Shown: positions 1 to 8,092 of the stretch, in pieces
Position numbering within the stretch: position 1 is the first letter of the stretch
Layout of the letters: each line of letters opens with the position of its first letter
NCBI GenBank assembly: GCA_040222275.1
Contig: JAVKDJ010000021.1
Span: 1 to 64,000, forward strand
Reading direction: 5' to 3'
DNA length: 64,000 nt
From: CAXBNB01 sp040222275
GTDB taxonomy: Bacteria > Bacteroidota > Bacteroidia > Cytophagales > Cyclobacteriaceae
Made by a program: the position numbers and the translations under genes
The notes under the pieces: generated by a model
Told to the model about the DNA's origin: nothing
The model's input: only the letters and a program-made list of their open reading frames with translations
Database searches by the model: none

Positions 1-117
1 TACGCCGAAAAGGGGATAAAAGATTATGAAACCAAGGTTAGTATGCAGCGAGAAAAGTGGTTGGTAAAAACAGCACAAGACATGGGATACCAACTGGTTC
101 TAAATCAACAAGTTTAA
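1..117 (+). CDS. C-terminal tail of a possible transposase (partial)
   Basis: An open frame enters from the left edge and stops at 115-117, giving 38 residues rich in Lys, Gln and Tyr that end in MGYQLVLNQQV. The pattern (Tyr-rich turn, basic helix, then an aromatic-hydrophobic end) resembles the C-terminus of IS110-family transposases, and it sits next to degenerate intergenic repeats. No catalytic residues are in view, so the family assignment is a guess from composition and layout. Confidence 0.3.
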   Translation, partial: YAEKGIKDYETKVSMQREKWLVKTAQDMGYQLVLNQQV

Positions 118-122
118 AAATA

Positions 123-360
123 CGTCATCGGTAATGGAGCGAAGCGGAATGCGGCAATCTGTTAGCAGTAAACACCAAATAAATCTTAGAGGCTCCTTGG
201 GAAGTGGATATCTGCCGGCAGATTGCTTCGTCGTGCCTCCTCGCAAAGACGGTTATCTATGGACTTTTCTGCTATATCTTATTCAAAATCAATTTGGAGC
301 GAAGCAGTCTGTCCATCAACACCTCGTCGCTGCGAATGGAGCATAGCGGAATGAAAGCAG
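123..360. repeat. Cluster of degenerate intergenic repeats
   Basis: At least four partial, mutually inverted copies of one unit are visible. One reads cagattgcttcgtcgtgcct from 218, with the mirrored form (agcgaagcggaatgcggcaa) near 137. Further fragments lie at 297-320 and 327-360, and another (cagattgccttgttgtgccc) at 402-421. The unit resembles the CAGATTGCTTCG-type palindromic repeats common between genes in Bacteroidota. No gene is supported here: the 70-residue open frame is made of repeat sequence. Confidence 0.55.
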
Positions 361-416
361 TCCCTTAGGGTTAACTATGGCAAGTAGAAATGGAAACCAA
401 ACAGATTGCCTTGTTG

Positions 417-458
417 TGCCCCTGCAAGGATATAACTGATTACATCCTTGCAGGGGCA
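417..458 (-). terminator. Strong hairpin after the M56/amidase gene
   Basis: A perfect 15-bp inverted repeat (arms 417-431 and 444-458, 12-nt loop) begins 8 bp beyond the stop codon of the minus-strand M56/amidase gene. The stem is GC-rich (core CCCCTGCAAGG). No run of T follows on the minus strand, so it may be a 3' stabiliser or repeat-derived hairpin rather than a classical intrinsic terminator. Confidence 0.45.
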
Positions 459-465
459 AAAATTA

Positions 466-1923
466 TCAATTCTGACTGAGTTCTTCCAGAATATTTACAA
501 TCTGGTGGGCCAGGTTTTTCTGATTGTCTTTATCCATCAAATAAGCCAAATCCTCTTCGTTCGACATGAAGCCAAGGCTCAGCAAAACCGAGGGACATTG
601 CCCATCCCTCAATACCATAAAATCCGCTTTCTTTATCCTATTGGAGGCGCTACCCGTGCGAAACTTCAACCCCTCCACAAGTTTTTCGCCCACCTTTTGA
701 GACTTTTCTGGTGCGAAATTCGAATCGGAATAAAATACTTCTACCCCATTTAACCCTTCATTTTCGCTGTACCCGATATGTAAGGACAGCATCAGGGCGG
801 CTTTCTTGTTGGTAGCAATGGCCACACGATCCTTCAAAGACACATACTCATTGTTCCGGGTATAAACAAAACGTGTTTTGCTGTCAATTTCCCTAATGAT
901 TGCCCCAATGGAATTGATAATTGCCGCTTCCGTAGTTCCATCAGCGGTAGTCGTAGCACCAACGTCCTTTCCGCCATGCCCCAGGTCTATCACCACAGTG
1001 AATTCACCATTGTTGTCATCCGACAATTGTGGTTTAGGAACATTTGTGAACGAAAGAATGGAGGCAGTGGCCAACATGGCAAGGCTTGCCAATGCTATTT
1101 TACTTCCAAATAGCATCGAGCTGTTTTTCGATTTTGTTAACATTTTTAATCTTTTTTTAATGGATAAATAATTAAAACCACACTCAAACATGATATTTTC
1201 TTTTGACTGGGTATATCGAATCAATTGGTTGGCATACTTTTCAAAATCAGGAAAGGATTGCATCACCGTCTCGTCTGCGGCGTACTCATGGTTCAACTTC
1301 AGGGCATACCTATACACCCATATCATGGGATGGAAATACAACAAAACAAGCAACGACTCTATGAGCAACAAGTCCAATGAATGCCATTGCCTCACATGGG
1401 CCAGCTCATGGCACCAAATGGCTGGGTCTATCTTATCCTTATCGGCCTTGCTCACAAACACGAAGTGCATAAAACTGTAGGGCACAATCAGGCGATCTAC
1501 AAATACTATCTTGTACGACCCTCTATCCTGGCAGTCGGACTCACGGATCGTGCCAAGTATCCGCAAGAGGTTGGCCACATATCTATAAAGCATCGCCACC
1601 AGGCCTACCAGATACAAAAACCATAATATCATCTTGCCAACTTCGAGTTGTGTCTCATGAGACATATTGACAACTGACAAATCATTTAAACTGCTTCTCT
1701 CTATGAGCGACCCGGTATCTGGCATATTAAAATGCTGTTGATCGAAATAAGTAGTCGCTACTGGGGTTTCAATATCTACAAATGGGACAGCCAGCGACAA
1801 GGCCAATGTGAAAAGTAGGTATGCCCGATTGAAGTGCAGGTGTCGTGTATGGCTGAACAGCAAAAAATACAAACACAGTGAAACTGCCATGCAAACCGAT
1901 GCTTCCAAAATATAGGTAGTCAT
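466..1923 (-). CDS. BlaR1/MecR1-type M56 membrane peptidase fused to an Amidase_3 domain
   Basis: A 485-residue membrane protein. The N-terminal half has hydrophobic segments at about 5-25, 35-50, 98-118 and 185-203 and the M56 zinc motif HELAH (172-176), with the downstream acidic motif NHEYAADE (211-218). After another hydrophobic segment (about 272-292) comes a domain of about 175 residues that looks like N-acetylmuramoyl-L-alanine amidase (Amidase_3): VIDLGHGGKD with H316, E332 and H382 are in the right order for the three zinc ligands. The usual catalytic Glu before GF.SN is Ser449 (LLSLGFMSN), so the domain may bind but not cleave peptidoglycan fragments. In BlaR1 homologues this position holds a beta-lactam sensor and the peptidase triggers loss of the BlaI repressor. 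The start overlaps the upstream blaI-like stop by 4 bp (ATGA), showing translational coupling. No beta-lactamase gene is nearby. Confidence 0.85.
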   Translation of the reverse strand: MTTYILEASVCMAVSLCLYFLLFSHTRHLHFNRAYLLFTLALSLAVPFVDIETPVATTYFDQQHFNMPDTGSLIERSSLNDLSVVNMSHETQLEVGKMILWFLYLVGLVAMLYRYVANLLRILGTIRESDCQDRGSYKIVFVDRLIVPYSFMHFVFVSKADKDKIDPAIWCHELAHVRQWHSLDLLLIESLLVLLYFHPMIWVYRYALKLNHEYAADETVMQSFPDFEKYANQLIRYTQSKENIMFECGFNYLSIKKRLKMLTKSKNSSMLFGSKIALASLAMLATASILSFTNVPKPQLSDDNNGEFTVVIDLGHGGKDVGATTTADGTTEAAIINSIGAIIREIDSKTRFVYTRNNEYVSLKDRVAIATNKKAALMLSLHIGYSENEGLNGVEVFYSDSNFAPEKSQKVGEKLVEGLKFRTGSASNRIKKADFMVLRDGQCPSVLLSLGFMSNEEDLAYLMDKDNQKNLAHQIVNILEELSQN

Positions 1924-2294
1924 TTCTTTTTCTTTTGTATTTGGGTGTCGATGATTTCCTTCAATTCTTCCAACTCCTCCAGCGTGAGGTCATTTTTTGA
2001 GGTAAAAAATGATGCGAATTGCCCAGCAGAATTGTTGAAAAAGTTTTTAATAATACCATTGAAATGGCTGGTGAAGTATTCCTTTTTTTTCAACACAGGG
2101 TAGTATTCCCTCACTTTTCCATGTTGATGGTATGCCACATAGCCCTTATCAATCATTCTGGTGAGAATGGTGGCTATAGTCGTATAGGCTGGTTTTGGGT
2201 CAGGAAATTCCTCCACCAAATCCTTCATAAATGCTTTTTCCAGCTTCCAGAGGTATTTCATGATGGCCTCTTCTGATTTTGTCAATTGATTCAT
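1920..2294 (-). CDS. blaI: BlaI/MecI/CopY-family transcriptional repressor
   Basis: A 124-residue winged-helix repressor, the usual length for the family. The N-terminal three quarters fit the BlaI fold: LTKSEEAIMKYLW opens helix 1, AYTTIATILTRMIDKG is the recognition region, and VREYYPVL forms the wing. The C-terminal part (FNNSAGQFASFF, then an acidic/lysine-rich helix) fits the dimerisation domain where BlaR1-type peptidases act. It is the first gene of a two-gene operon with the M56/amidase protein. A perfect palindrome 15-40 bp upstream of the start is the probable autoregulatory operator. Its targets outside this operon are unknown. Confidence 0.9.
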   Translation of the reverse strand: MNQLTKSEEAIMKYLWKLEKAFMKDLVEEFPDPKPAYTTIATILTRMIDKGYVAYHQHGKVREYYPVLKKKEYFTSHFNGIIKNFFNNSAGQFASFFTSKNDLTLEELEELKEIIDTQIQKKKK

Positions 2295-2308
2295 ACTAAC
2301 AATGTAGT

Positions 2309-2334
2309 TTTATTACTACAAATATAGTAATAAA
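2309..2334. promoter_or_regulatory. BlaI-type operator palindrome
   Basis: Perfect 10-bp inverted repeat TTTATTACTA / TAGTAATAAA with a 6-bp centre (CAAATA), in the leader of the blaI-like gene. It contains the ACTACA/TAGT half-site typical of BlaI and MecI operators. A second overlapping inverted repeat (TGTAGT at 2303-2308, ACTACA at 2315-2320) suggests a composite site. The divergent SMP-30 gene begins about 107 bp away and could share the control. Confidence 0.7.
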
Positions 2335-2441
2335 TGTAAGATTACAAAATATCCACTACTTCAACATCTGATATGACCAATTTGCAATGGTTGAAGAACA
2401 GCCTATATTAGCATTGTAATCTTCCATTTAATCCAACAAAT

Positions 2442-3380
2442 ATGAAATCCTACCTTGCCCTCCTTCCAGCCCTATTCTTGTATTCTTGCCAGTCCACCAC
2501 CTCCAACAATGAAAGCCAGGATAGCGATGATGCAGCCGGGGCACTTTACACCGCTGTAGATATTGACCACCATCTGGGTGAAGTCACCTCCGGGCTCGAA
2601 GGACCTGCCGTTGATGCCAACGGCAGCTTGTATTTTGTCAATGCACTCAAAAGCCGGTCTATAGGAATGTTTGACAAAGCTGGAAATTTTGACATGTTCA
2701 TTGACCAATTGCCGGAGGGTAGCACCGGGAATGGCATTAGGTTTGGAGCGTTTGGTGAAATGTACATTGCCGACTACACGGGACACAACGTCCTGCGCGT
2801 AGATATGGCTACCAAATCGGTAATGGTCTATGCCCACCACGACAGCCTGAACCAACCCAACGACATTGCCATCACTTCTGCCAATATTTTGTTCGCTTCC
2901 GACCCGGATTGGAAAAACCAGACCGGCCAAATTTGGAAAGTGAATCAGGAAGGCCAATTTGATCTGTTGGAAACGGGTATGGGCACCACCAATGGCATAG
3001 AAGTGAGTCCTGATGAAAAGACCTTGTATGTGAATGAAAGTGTACAGCGCAACATTTGGGCCTACGACCTCTCTGAAAACGGGGACATTTCCAACAAACG
3101 CCAATTCGCCAAAGTGGAAGACCATGGCATGGATGGCATGCGGTGCGATGTGAAGGGCAACTTGTACATTACCCGATGGGGCAAAGGCACAGTATTGATT
3201 CTCAAGCCCGATGGAACAAAAAAGGCCGAAGTGACCCTGAAAGGCAAAAAACCATCCAACATCGCCTTTGGAGGTGCTGATGGCAAAACCTGCTATGTCA
3301 CTGTGCAGGACCGGGGCTATATCGAGACATTCAGGACAGAGTTTGCCGGCAGGGAGTTCGGTATGTGGTCCGATCTCTAG
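2442..3380 (+). CDS. SMP-30/gluconolactonase-like lipoprotein
   Basis: A 312-residue protein with a lipoprotein signal (LFLYSC, Cys at about 16) followed by a Ser/Asn-rich linker. The rest is a six-bladed beta-propeller of the SMP-30/gluconolactonase/LRE family: LEGPAVDANGSLYFVN, GNGIRFGAFGEMYIAD, NDIAITSANILFASD, TNGIEVSPDEKTLYVNE and GMDGMRCDVKGNLYITRW place the metal-binding Glu/Asn/Asp residues in family order. Predicted to be a membrane-anchored sugar lactonase. It stands alone on the plus strand and converges with the GH20-like gene, the two stops being 2 bp apart. Lactone substrates would suit the neighbouring sugar-acid operon, but this is inference. Confidence 0.85.
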   Translation: MKSYLALLPALFLYSCQSTTSNNESQDSDDAAGALYTAVDIDHHLGEVTSGLEGPAVDANGSLYFVNALKSRSIGMFDKAGNFDMFIDQLPEGSTGNGIRFGAFGEMYIADYTGHNVLRVDMATKSVMVYAHHDSLNQPNDIAITSANILFASDPDWKNQTGQIWKVNQEGQFDLLETGMGTTNGIEVSPDEKTLYVNESVQRNIWAYDLSENGDISNKRQFAKVEDHGMDGMRCDVKGNLYITRWGKGTVLILKPDGTKKAEVTLKGKKPSNIAFGGADGKTCYVTVQDRGYIETFRTEFAGREFGMWSDL

Positions 3381-3382
3381 TT

Positions 3383-4480
3383 TCAGTTTTTAATGGTTCG
3401 GATTTTTTCCTGCAATGTTTTAAAACAATCCGCCGAGTTTTCCTCTGCACCGTCTTTGCGTTTTCCATAGTAACTGTCCATAAAATTTTCAACACTTGTC
3501 CATACCGTCTGTATTACTCCCTGAAAGTTGGATTTCATGGCTTCTGATGAATTGCTGCGAAAGCTGATCATCTGATCTACCTGCTCTTTGGCCACTGCAC
3601 CTTTGCGCCAAGGGCACGAGGCTATCCTAAAGCCTTTGGCTGCAAACATTGGAGCTACCGGGTGTGCTATTTCATAGTGCCAGTCACAAATTACAATTTC
3701 TTTAGGAATCAGGTCAATCGCACGGTGGGTGTTGTTCATGCTGGCCTCCCACATGCCAATTCCTGTTGTTTTTCCATCTATCAATCTATCGCCCCATATC
3801 CACAGTTCTGTATCGCGCTGTGCCAGGTGGTTCGATATTTTGGTCAATTCCCCTGCAAAAAGCTCTGCCTTGTCCCTGCCCGAGCACCTCGGGCATTTGT
3901 CATTGCCTATGTAGAATACTTCGTCCATGCCTGCATGAAAGGCATCTGTTTCAAAAACTTCCACCAGTTCATCCACCAGATCGAATACAACACCATGCAC
4001 TTCGGGGTGTAGCGGACAATAACTCTTGCAATACAATCCATCCTCATTGGGCCATTTATACTCCTCCGGTATGGCCACATGTGGCGTTTCATCAAATTCG
4101 GGATACACTTTCAGCAGGTTGTTCAGCCTGGAAGCCCAGGACTGATGCCCCAACAGGTTGAATTGGGGTATGAGTCGAATGCCATTGTTTTTACAGGTTT
4201 CAACCAGCTTTTTTACCTCACTTTTCGACAAGGCATTTTCCTGTCTCAGCTCTGGCCTGCTTTCAAATTCATAATTGTAGTCAACCCGCAGGATAAGGGT
4301 ATTTATTCCGGAAGGCGCCAATTCCTTGTCTATAAACCGGAGAAACCTGTCAAGCCCGTCTTTGTCCGGGGCTTTAATACAAAATCCCCTGACCGGTAGT
4401 AGGTCATCGAGGTTGGATTGTGCGGCTATCTGATGCAATGAGAACAGCGCGCATATAATAATTATGGCTGATTTTTTCAT
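3383..4480 (-). CDS. GH20-like secreted glycoside hydrolase (beta-N-acetylhexosaminidase type)
   Basis: A 365-residue protein with a type I signal peptide (cleavage after QIAAQ, about residue 21). It is a compact TIM barrel: strand motifs LRVDYNYEF, IRLIPQFNLLGHQSW, then FHAGMDEVF with the Asp186-Glu187 pair that GH20 enzymes use for substrate-assisted catalysis, followed by LWIWGDR and CDWHYE. It lacks the N-terminal GH20b domain of classical hexosaminidases, so it is a short catalytic-domain-only relative. It is last in the minus-strand sugar operon, 63 bp after the lipoprotein gene. The substrate cannot be read from sequence. Confidence 0.72.
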   Translation of the reverse strand: MKKSAIIIICALFSLHQIAAQSNLDDLLPVRGFCIKAPDKDGLDRFLRFIDKELAPSGINTLILRVDYNYEFESRPELRQENALSKSEVKKLVETCKNNGIRLIPQFNLLGHQSWASRLNNLLKVYPEFDETPHVAIPEEYKWPNEDGLYCKSYCPLHPEVHGVVFDLVDELVEVFETDAFHAGMDEVFYIGNDKCPRCSGRDKAELFAGELTKISNHLAQRDTELWIWGDRLIDGKTTGIGMWEASMNNTHRAIDLIPKEIVICDWHYEIAHPVAPMFAAKGFRIASCPWRKGAVAKEQVDQMISFRSNSSEAMKSNFQGVIQTVWTSVENFMDSYYGKRKDGAEENSADCFKTLQEKIRTIKN

Positions 4481-4543
4481 ATATCAATGATACACGAAAT
4501 CATCCAGCTTTGAAAAACCAACCGGTGAATTCAGGCTGTTTTG

Positions 4544-5794
4544 TCAGAGGGCAGATAGCACCTCATCCAGCTCTACTCCCAGCAGGGTAGCTGACAATTT
4601 GTTCAAATCGGATTTTGCCCCTTTGAAATGATAGGTGCGGTGGACATGTACCAATTGCCCGCCAGGTGCCAAAGCTGCTGCGGGAGAAGAGCTTTCTATT
4701 TCATAAAATGGCCCCAGCTGGCTCCCATCTTCCAGCGGCCCATCGTTGTATGCATTGACGGCATCCCCTGCGAAGGTTTCGTCCTGAATTTCCCAAAGGG
4801 AATTCACATAATCTGTAGTATTCCCCGATACTGTAAACTGGGCAATGGTTAGTACGCCATTGGTGGCATCATAACTTCCGGCAATCGGCAGGGCACGCTT
4901 TGGTGAAATCCCAATCTTGCTTCTCTTTTTGCCATCTGCTTTGAAAAACAACACCCCTTCCTTCACAATCAACCTATCGGCAGGCACTTTTCCAAAATAA
5001 TCGTCCGTGACTTTTTTCCCTAGTTCCGCTTCTTCACCTTTTTTAAAGGGAATAATCACTGCCGTTTCCGGCGAGGGGTTTAGCATACTCAATATCCAAA
5101 TGGATGGCATGCCAGAGGCCTTGTCCCACGCATTGCTCCCTTTGTTGGTTAGTGTGTTTTCTGTCTCAAACCCTACCCAGTTCAGGCTTTCCGGGATATC
5201 TACATTCAACAATTTGGAGGCTCGCTTACCATCCAAAATGCGTACTGCCCTTTTCACCCCCATTTTGAAAATGGTTTTGGAATAATTTTCCAACTCCATA
5301 TCTTTTTCAAATACTACCTCTGAACTGCTGGTAGATATGGTGTTAAAAGGTTCAGTGTCTATTTGCTTCGGCACATACCAATTGTCGAAATCGAAGCTGC
5401 TGCCCGGCTTGAAGAATATGGAAAACTGACCACCCTCGGGCCCCAGCCAAAACCGCTCCTCCCCTCCTATGGGGTTGAAATGGTCCAGCACCTTACCAGA
5501 TGCAATCAACTCGTGGTTGAGCCAGCCGAAACTATACCCACTACCTCCATTTGATGTACTCGTCATTACCCTGCCCTGATATGACGGGCACACTGCCACC
5601 TGTGCTTTACCATCTTTTGATTTTAGCACAATTACTTCCTTGTGCTGGCTGAGCCATTGCAGATCGTATCCAAATGTTCCTGGCTTGTATTCCATATCGG
5701 TTTGAGTGTTCTTATCTTTCTTTGCACCGCATCCACTCAATATAAAACTTGTAGCGAGCAGAAGTGAACAAAAAAATGCATTCAGGTAGGCCAT
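4544..5794 (-). CDS. Uncharacterised lipoprotein, DUF6786-like
   Basis: A 416-residue lipoprotein (SFILSGCGAKK lipobox, Cys22). The mature part looks all-beta and carries family-like motifs: PGTFGYDLQWL, SYQGRVMTSTSNG, NPIGGEERFWLGPEGGQFS and FDNWYVPKQIDTE. These resemble the DUF6786 family of Bacteroidota, which I recall as having a mutarotase-like beta-sandwich look; I could not confirm this. It lies 153 bp after the permease gene and just before the GH20-like gene, so it probably acts at the cell surface or in the periplasm on the same sugar, perhaps as a binding protein or epimerase. No catalytic residues can be named. Confidence 0.6.
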   Translation of the reverse strand: MAYLNAFFCSLLLATSFILSGCGAKKDKNTQTDMEYKPGTFGYDLQWLSQHKEVIVLKSKDGKAQVAVCPSYQGRVMTSTSNGGSGYSFGWLNHELIASGKVLDHFNPIGGEERFWLGPEGGQFSIFFKPGSSFDFDNWYVPKQIDTEPFNTISTSSSEVVFEKDMELENYSKTIFKMGVKRAVRILDGKRASKLLNVDIPESLNWVGFETENTLTNKGSNAWDKASGMPSIWILSMLNPSPETAVIIPFKKGEEAELGKKVTDDYFGKVPADRLIVKEGVLFFKADGKKRSKIGISPKRALPIAGSYDATNGVLTIAQFTVSGNTTDYVNSLWEIQDETFAGDAVNAYNDGPLEDGSQLGPFYEIESSSPAAALAPGGQLVHVHRTYHFKGAKSDLNKLSATLLGVELDEVLSAL

Positions 5795-5947
5795 GTGAGG
5801 TTAGGTTTAAGGAATTTCGGAAGAAAAACATTTTTCTTAGGTAAAAATAAACAACCTCCACAGCCTCCTCCAGGCTTGTATTTACCAATGATAATGCTCC
5901 TTTTTTGCCCTACTAAACCCAAACTAACATGCCCCACCCAGTGGTGG

Positions 5948-7231
5948 TCAGGATTCTCCGTATTTATAGTGTACCCTATACCCGTAAAGTGCCACCAGCA
6001 TAAAACAGACCATAGGCATCAAAAAGCTCATGTTGAGTGACCAGTTGTCCACCAGCAGCCCCTGCAATGGAGGCAATATGGACCCTCCGGCTATGGCAAA
6101 TACTAAACCGGCTGCCCCCAACTTGGCATCATCACCAACCCCTCTCAGTGCAATTCCATAAATTGTTGGGAACATCAGGGACATACATCCGGATATTCCG
6201 ATCAGTGAATAGAGCCCTAAACGACCTCCTTCAAACATCACCGGCAGAACAAGGGCGACCGCTCCTATAGCGAGGTACATCAGTAGTGCGCCCGGTTTGA
6301 GGTATTTCAACAAGAAAGTACATATAAACCTGCTCACCAGAAACAGGCAAGAGGCGTAAAAGTTGAAGGAAACGGATTCTGTAGCAGCATCTGCCTCCGA
6401 CATCCCTTCTGACATCAAAACCTGTGTACCATAATGGATGGTGAATGTCCAAACGGTAATTTGTGCCCCTACATAAAAAGCCTGGGCAAGTACACCTTCC
6501 CTGTAGCGGATATTGGCCATAAGGCGTGCCAGCGTATCTTTGAGATGCAACTGGTGATCATCCGTCTGGCTTTTAGGCATTTTTCTCACCCAAATGGCTA
6601 TGAAAACTATGACCAGCACCAAACAAATGGCCACATAAGGTCCTCTGACGATCGCCAGGTCGGACATCTTGATGAGATCAAACTCCTCGGGAGAAAGGGC
6701 AGCCCTTTCCATCGAACTGAGTTTATTGAGTTTGGCCAAAATAAAATCCTTGGCTACAAAAATACCAATGAGGGTTCCCATGGGATTGAATGCCTGGGCC
6801 AGGTTGAGCCTTTGGGTGGCTGTTTCCTCGTCACCCATAGACAGGATGTATGGATTGGCACTTGTTTCCAAAAAGCTCAATCCGCAGGTCATGATGAAAA
6901 ATGCTGCACAAAATGGCCAAAACAACCCCAGCAAACTTGCCGGAATGAAGAGTAGGCCCCCAGCTGCGTAAAGGGCCAGGCCTACCAGTATGCCCGATTT
7001 ATACGAATGCTTTTTGATGAACAATGCTGCCGGAATGGCCATAAAACAATATCCACCATAAAAAGCAAATTGCACAAATGAACTGATAAAAGCCCCTTGA
7101 TTGAATATGGTGCCGAACGCCTTGACCAGCGGGTTGGTAATGTCATTGGCAAACCCCCAAAGGGCGAAACAGAAAGTGATTAACACAAAGGGCACCAACA
7201 TTTCCTTTGGTACAACAGGTGACTTTTTCAT
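5948..7231 (-). CDS. fucP: FucP-family sugar:H+ symporter (MFS)
   Basis: A 427-residue MFS carrier with about twelve hydrophobic segments. Family signatures include FALWGFANDITNPLVKAF near the N-terminus, SFLETSANPYILSMG in the fifth helix and LNLAQAFNPMGTLIG, all hallmarks of the fucose permease family (FHS). E. coli FucP carries L-fucose, L-galactose and D-arabinose with protons, which fits the operon. It follows the SDR gene by 44 bp. Family membership is clear; substrate is inferred from the neighbouring L-sugar oxidation genes. Confidence 0.88.
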   Translation of the reverse strand: MKKSPVVPKEMLVPFVLITFCFALWGFANDITNPLVKAFGTIFNQGAFISSFVQFAFYGGYCFMAIPAALFIKKHSYKSGILVGLALYAAGGLLFIPASLLGLFWPFCAAFFIMTCGLSFLETSANPYILSMGDEETATQRLNLAQAFNPMGTLIGIFVAKDFILAKLNKLSSMERAALSPEEFDLIKMSDLAIVRGPYVAICLVLVIVFIAIWVRKMPKSQTDDHQLHLKDTLARLMANIRYREGVLAQAFYVGAQITVWTFTIHYGTQVLMSEGMSEADAATESVSFNFYASCLFLVSRFICTFLLKYLKPGALLMYLAIGAVALVLPVMFEGGRLGLYSLIGISGCMSLMFPTIYGIALRGVGDDAKLGAAGLVFAIAGGSILPPLQGLLVDNWSLNMSFLMPMVCFMLVALYGYRVHYKYGES

Positions 7232-7275
7232 GATGGTAAGTTTAGTGAGTGTTTAGTTTTAAGGTTGATTGGGTA

Positions 7276-8076
7276 TCAAGGCTGTTTCTCGGTGAGCAAA
7301 GCCCGGTCCAGGTGTACATACCCTCCATCTACAAATACATGCTGTCCGGTGGTATGGGAAGATGCTTCTGAAATGAGAAAAAGGGCGTTGTTGGCGATTT
7401 CCTGAGGGGTGGTCATCCTGTTTTCCAAAGGAATTTTACCCACAATGCTCTTGAGTTTTTCTTCGCCATTTTCCAGTGTCTTTATCCAGGTATCGTAGGC
7501 GGGAGTCCAGCTTTCTGCAATAATGATGCAATTGGAGCGGATGCCGTCATTGATAAGGTCCACTGCCCATTCCCTGGTCAGGGCAAGCACACCTCCTTTT
7601 GCCGCGGCATACCCGGATGTTTTTCCCTGGCCGGTATATCCTACTTTCGAGCCTATATTCAGGATGTTTCCTTTTGACTCTTTGAGCTTCGGCAGGGCAT
7701 GTTTCACTACCAGAAAATAGCTCACCAGGTTCAACTTCAGAGAGTACATGAAATCCTCGTAAGAACTATCCAGGCCAGCACCATCATTCACCCCTACGTT
7801 GTTGATCACGGCATCTATCCTGTTGTATTTGGCTACAATTTCTTCTACGGCCTTTTTCACCTGGTCAGGATCGGTAACATCGGTCTGTACAAAATGGGCA
7901 TCTACGCCCTTGCTTTTCAAATCCTCCACATAGTCGAAACCTCTCTTGTTGCGGTCGATTATGGCCGGGATGGCCCCTTCTTCAGCCAGGGCCTGGAGCA
8001 TAGTCTCCCCAATACTACCTTTCAATCCTGCAGCCCCTGAAATCAAGACTACTTTATCTTTTAACTTTAAATCCAT
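7276..8076 (-). CDS. Short-chain dehydrogenase, probable L-galactose/L-fucose 1-dehydrogenase
   Basis: A 266-residue classical SDR. The cofactor loop SGAAGLKGSIG (13-23) is a variant of TGxxxGxG, NNVGV follows strand 4, and the catalytic Ser143, Tyr156 and Lys160 (SGYAAAKGG) are present. It starts 16 bp after the lactonase-type amidohydrolase gene, so the two are likely co-translated. The usual partner of such a lactonase is an aldose 1-dehydrogenase that makes the sugar lactone. A 2-keto-3-deoxyfuconate dehydrogenase is the main alternative. Confidence 0.82.
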   Translation of the reverse strand: MDLKLKDKVVLISGAAGLKGSIGETMLQALAEEGAIPAIIDRNKRGFDYVEDLKSKGVDAHFVQTDVTDPDQVKKAVEEIVAKYNRIDAVINNVGVNDGAGLDSSYEDFMYSLKLNLVSYFLVVKHALPKLKESKGNILNIGSKVGYTGQGKTSGYAAAKGGVLALTREWAVDLINDGIRSNCIIIAESWTPAYDTWIKTLENGEEKLKSIVGKIPLENRMTTPQEIANNALFLISEASSHTTGQHVFVDGGYVHLDRALLTEKQP

Positions 8077-8092
8077 CTTTGATTATTCTTTT

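Noticed and set aside
466..2294. Classical beta-lactam resistance operon
   Set aside because: The sensor region is amidase-like rather than penicillin-binding, and no beta-lactamase or PBP gene is nearby.
2472..3125. 217-residue antisense frame in the SMP-30 gene
   Set aside because: Opposite a complete beta-propeller with lipoprotein signal; no independent support.
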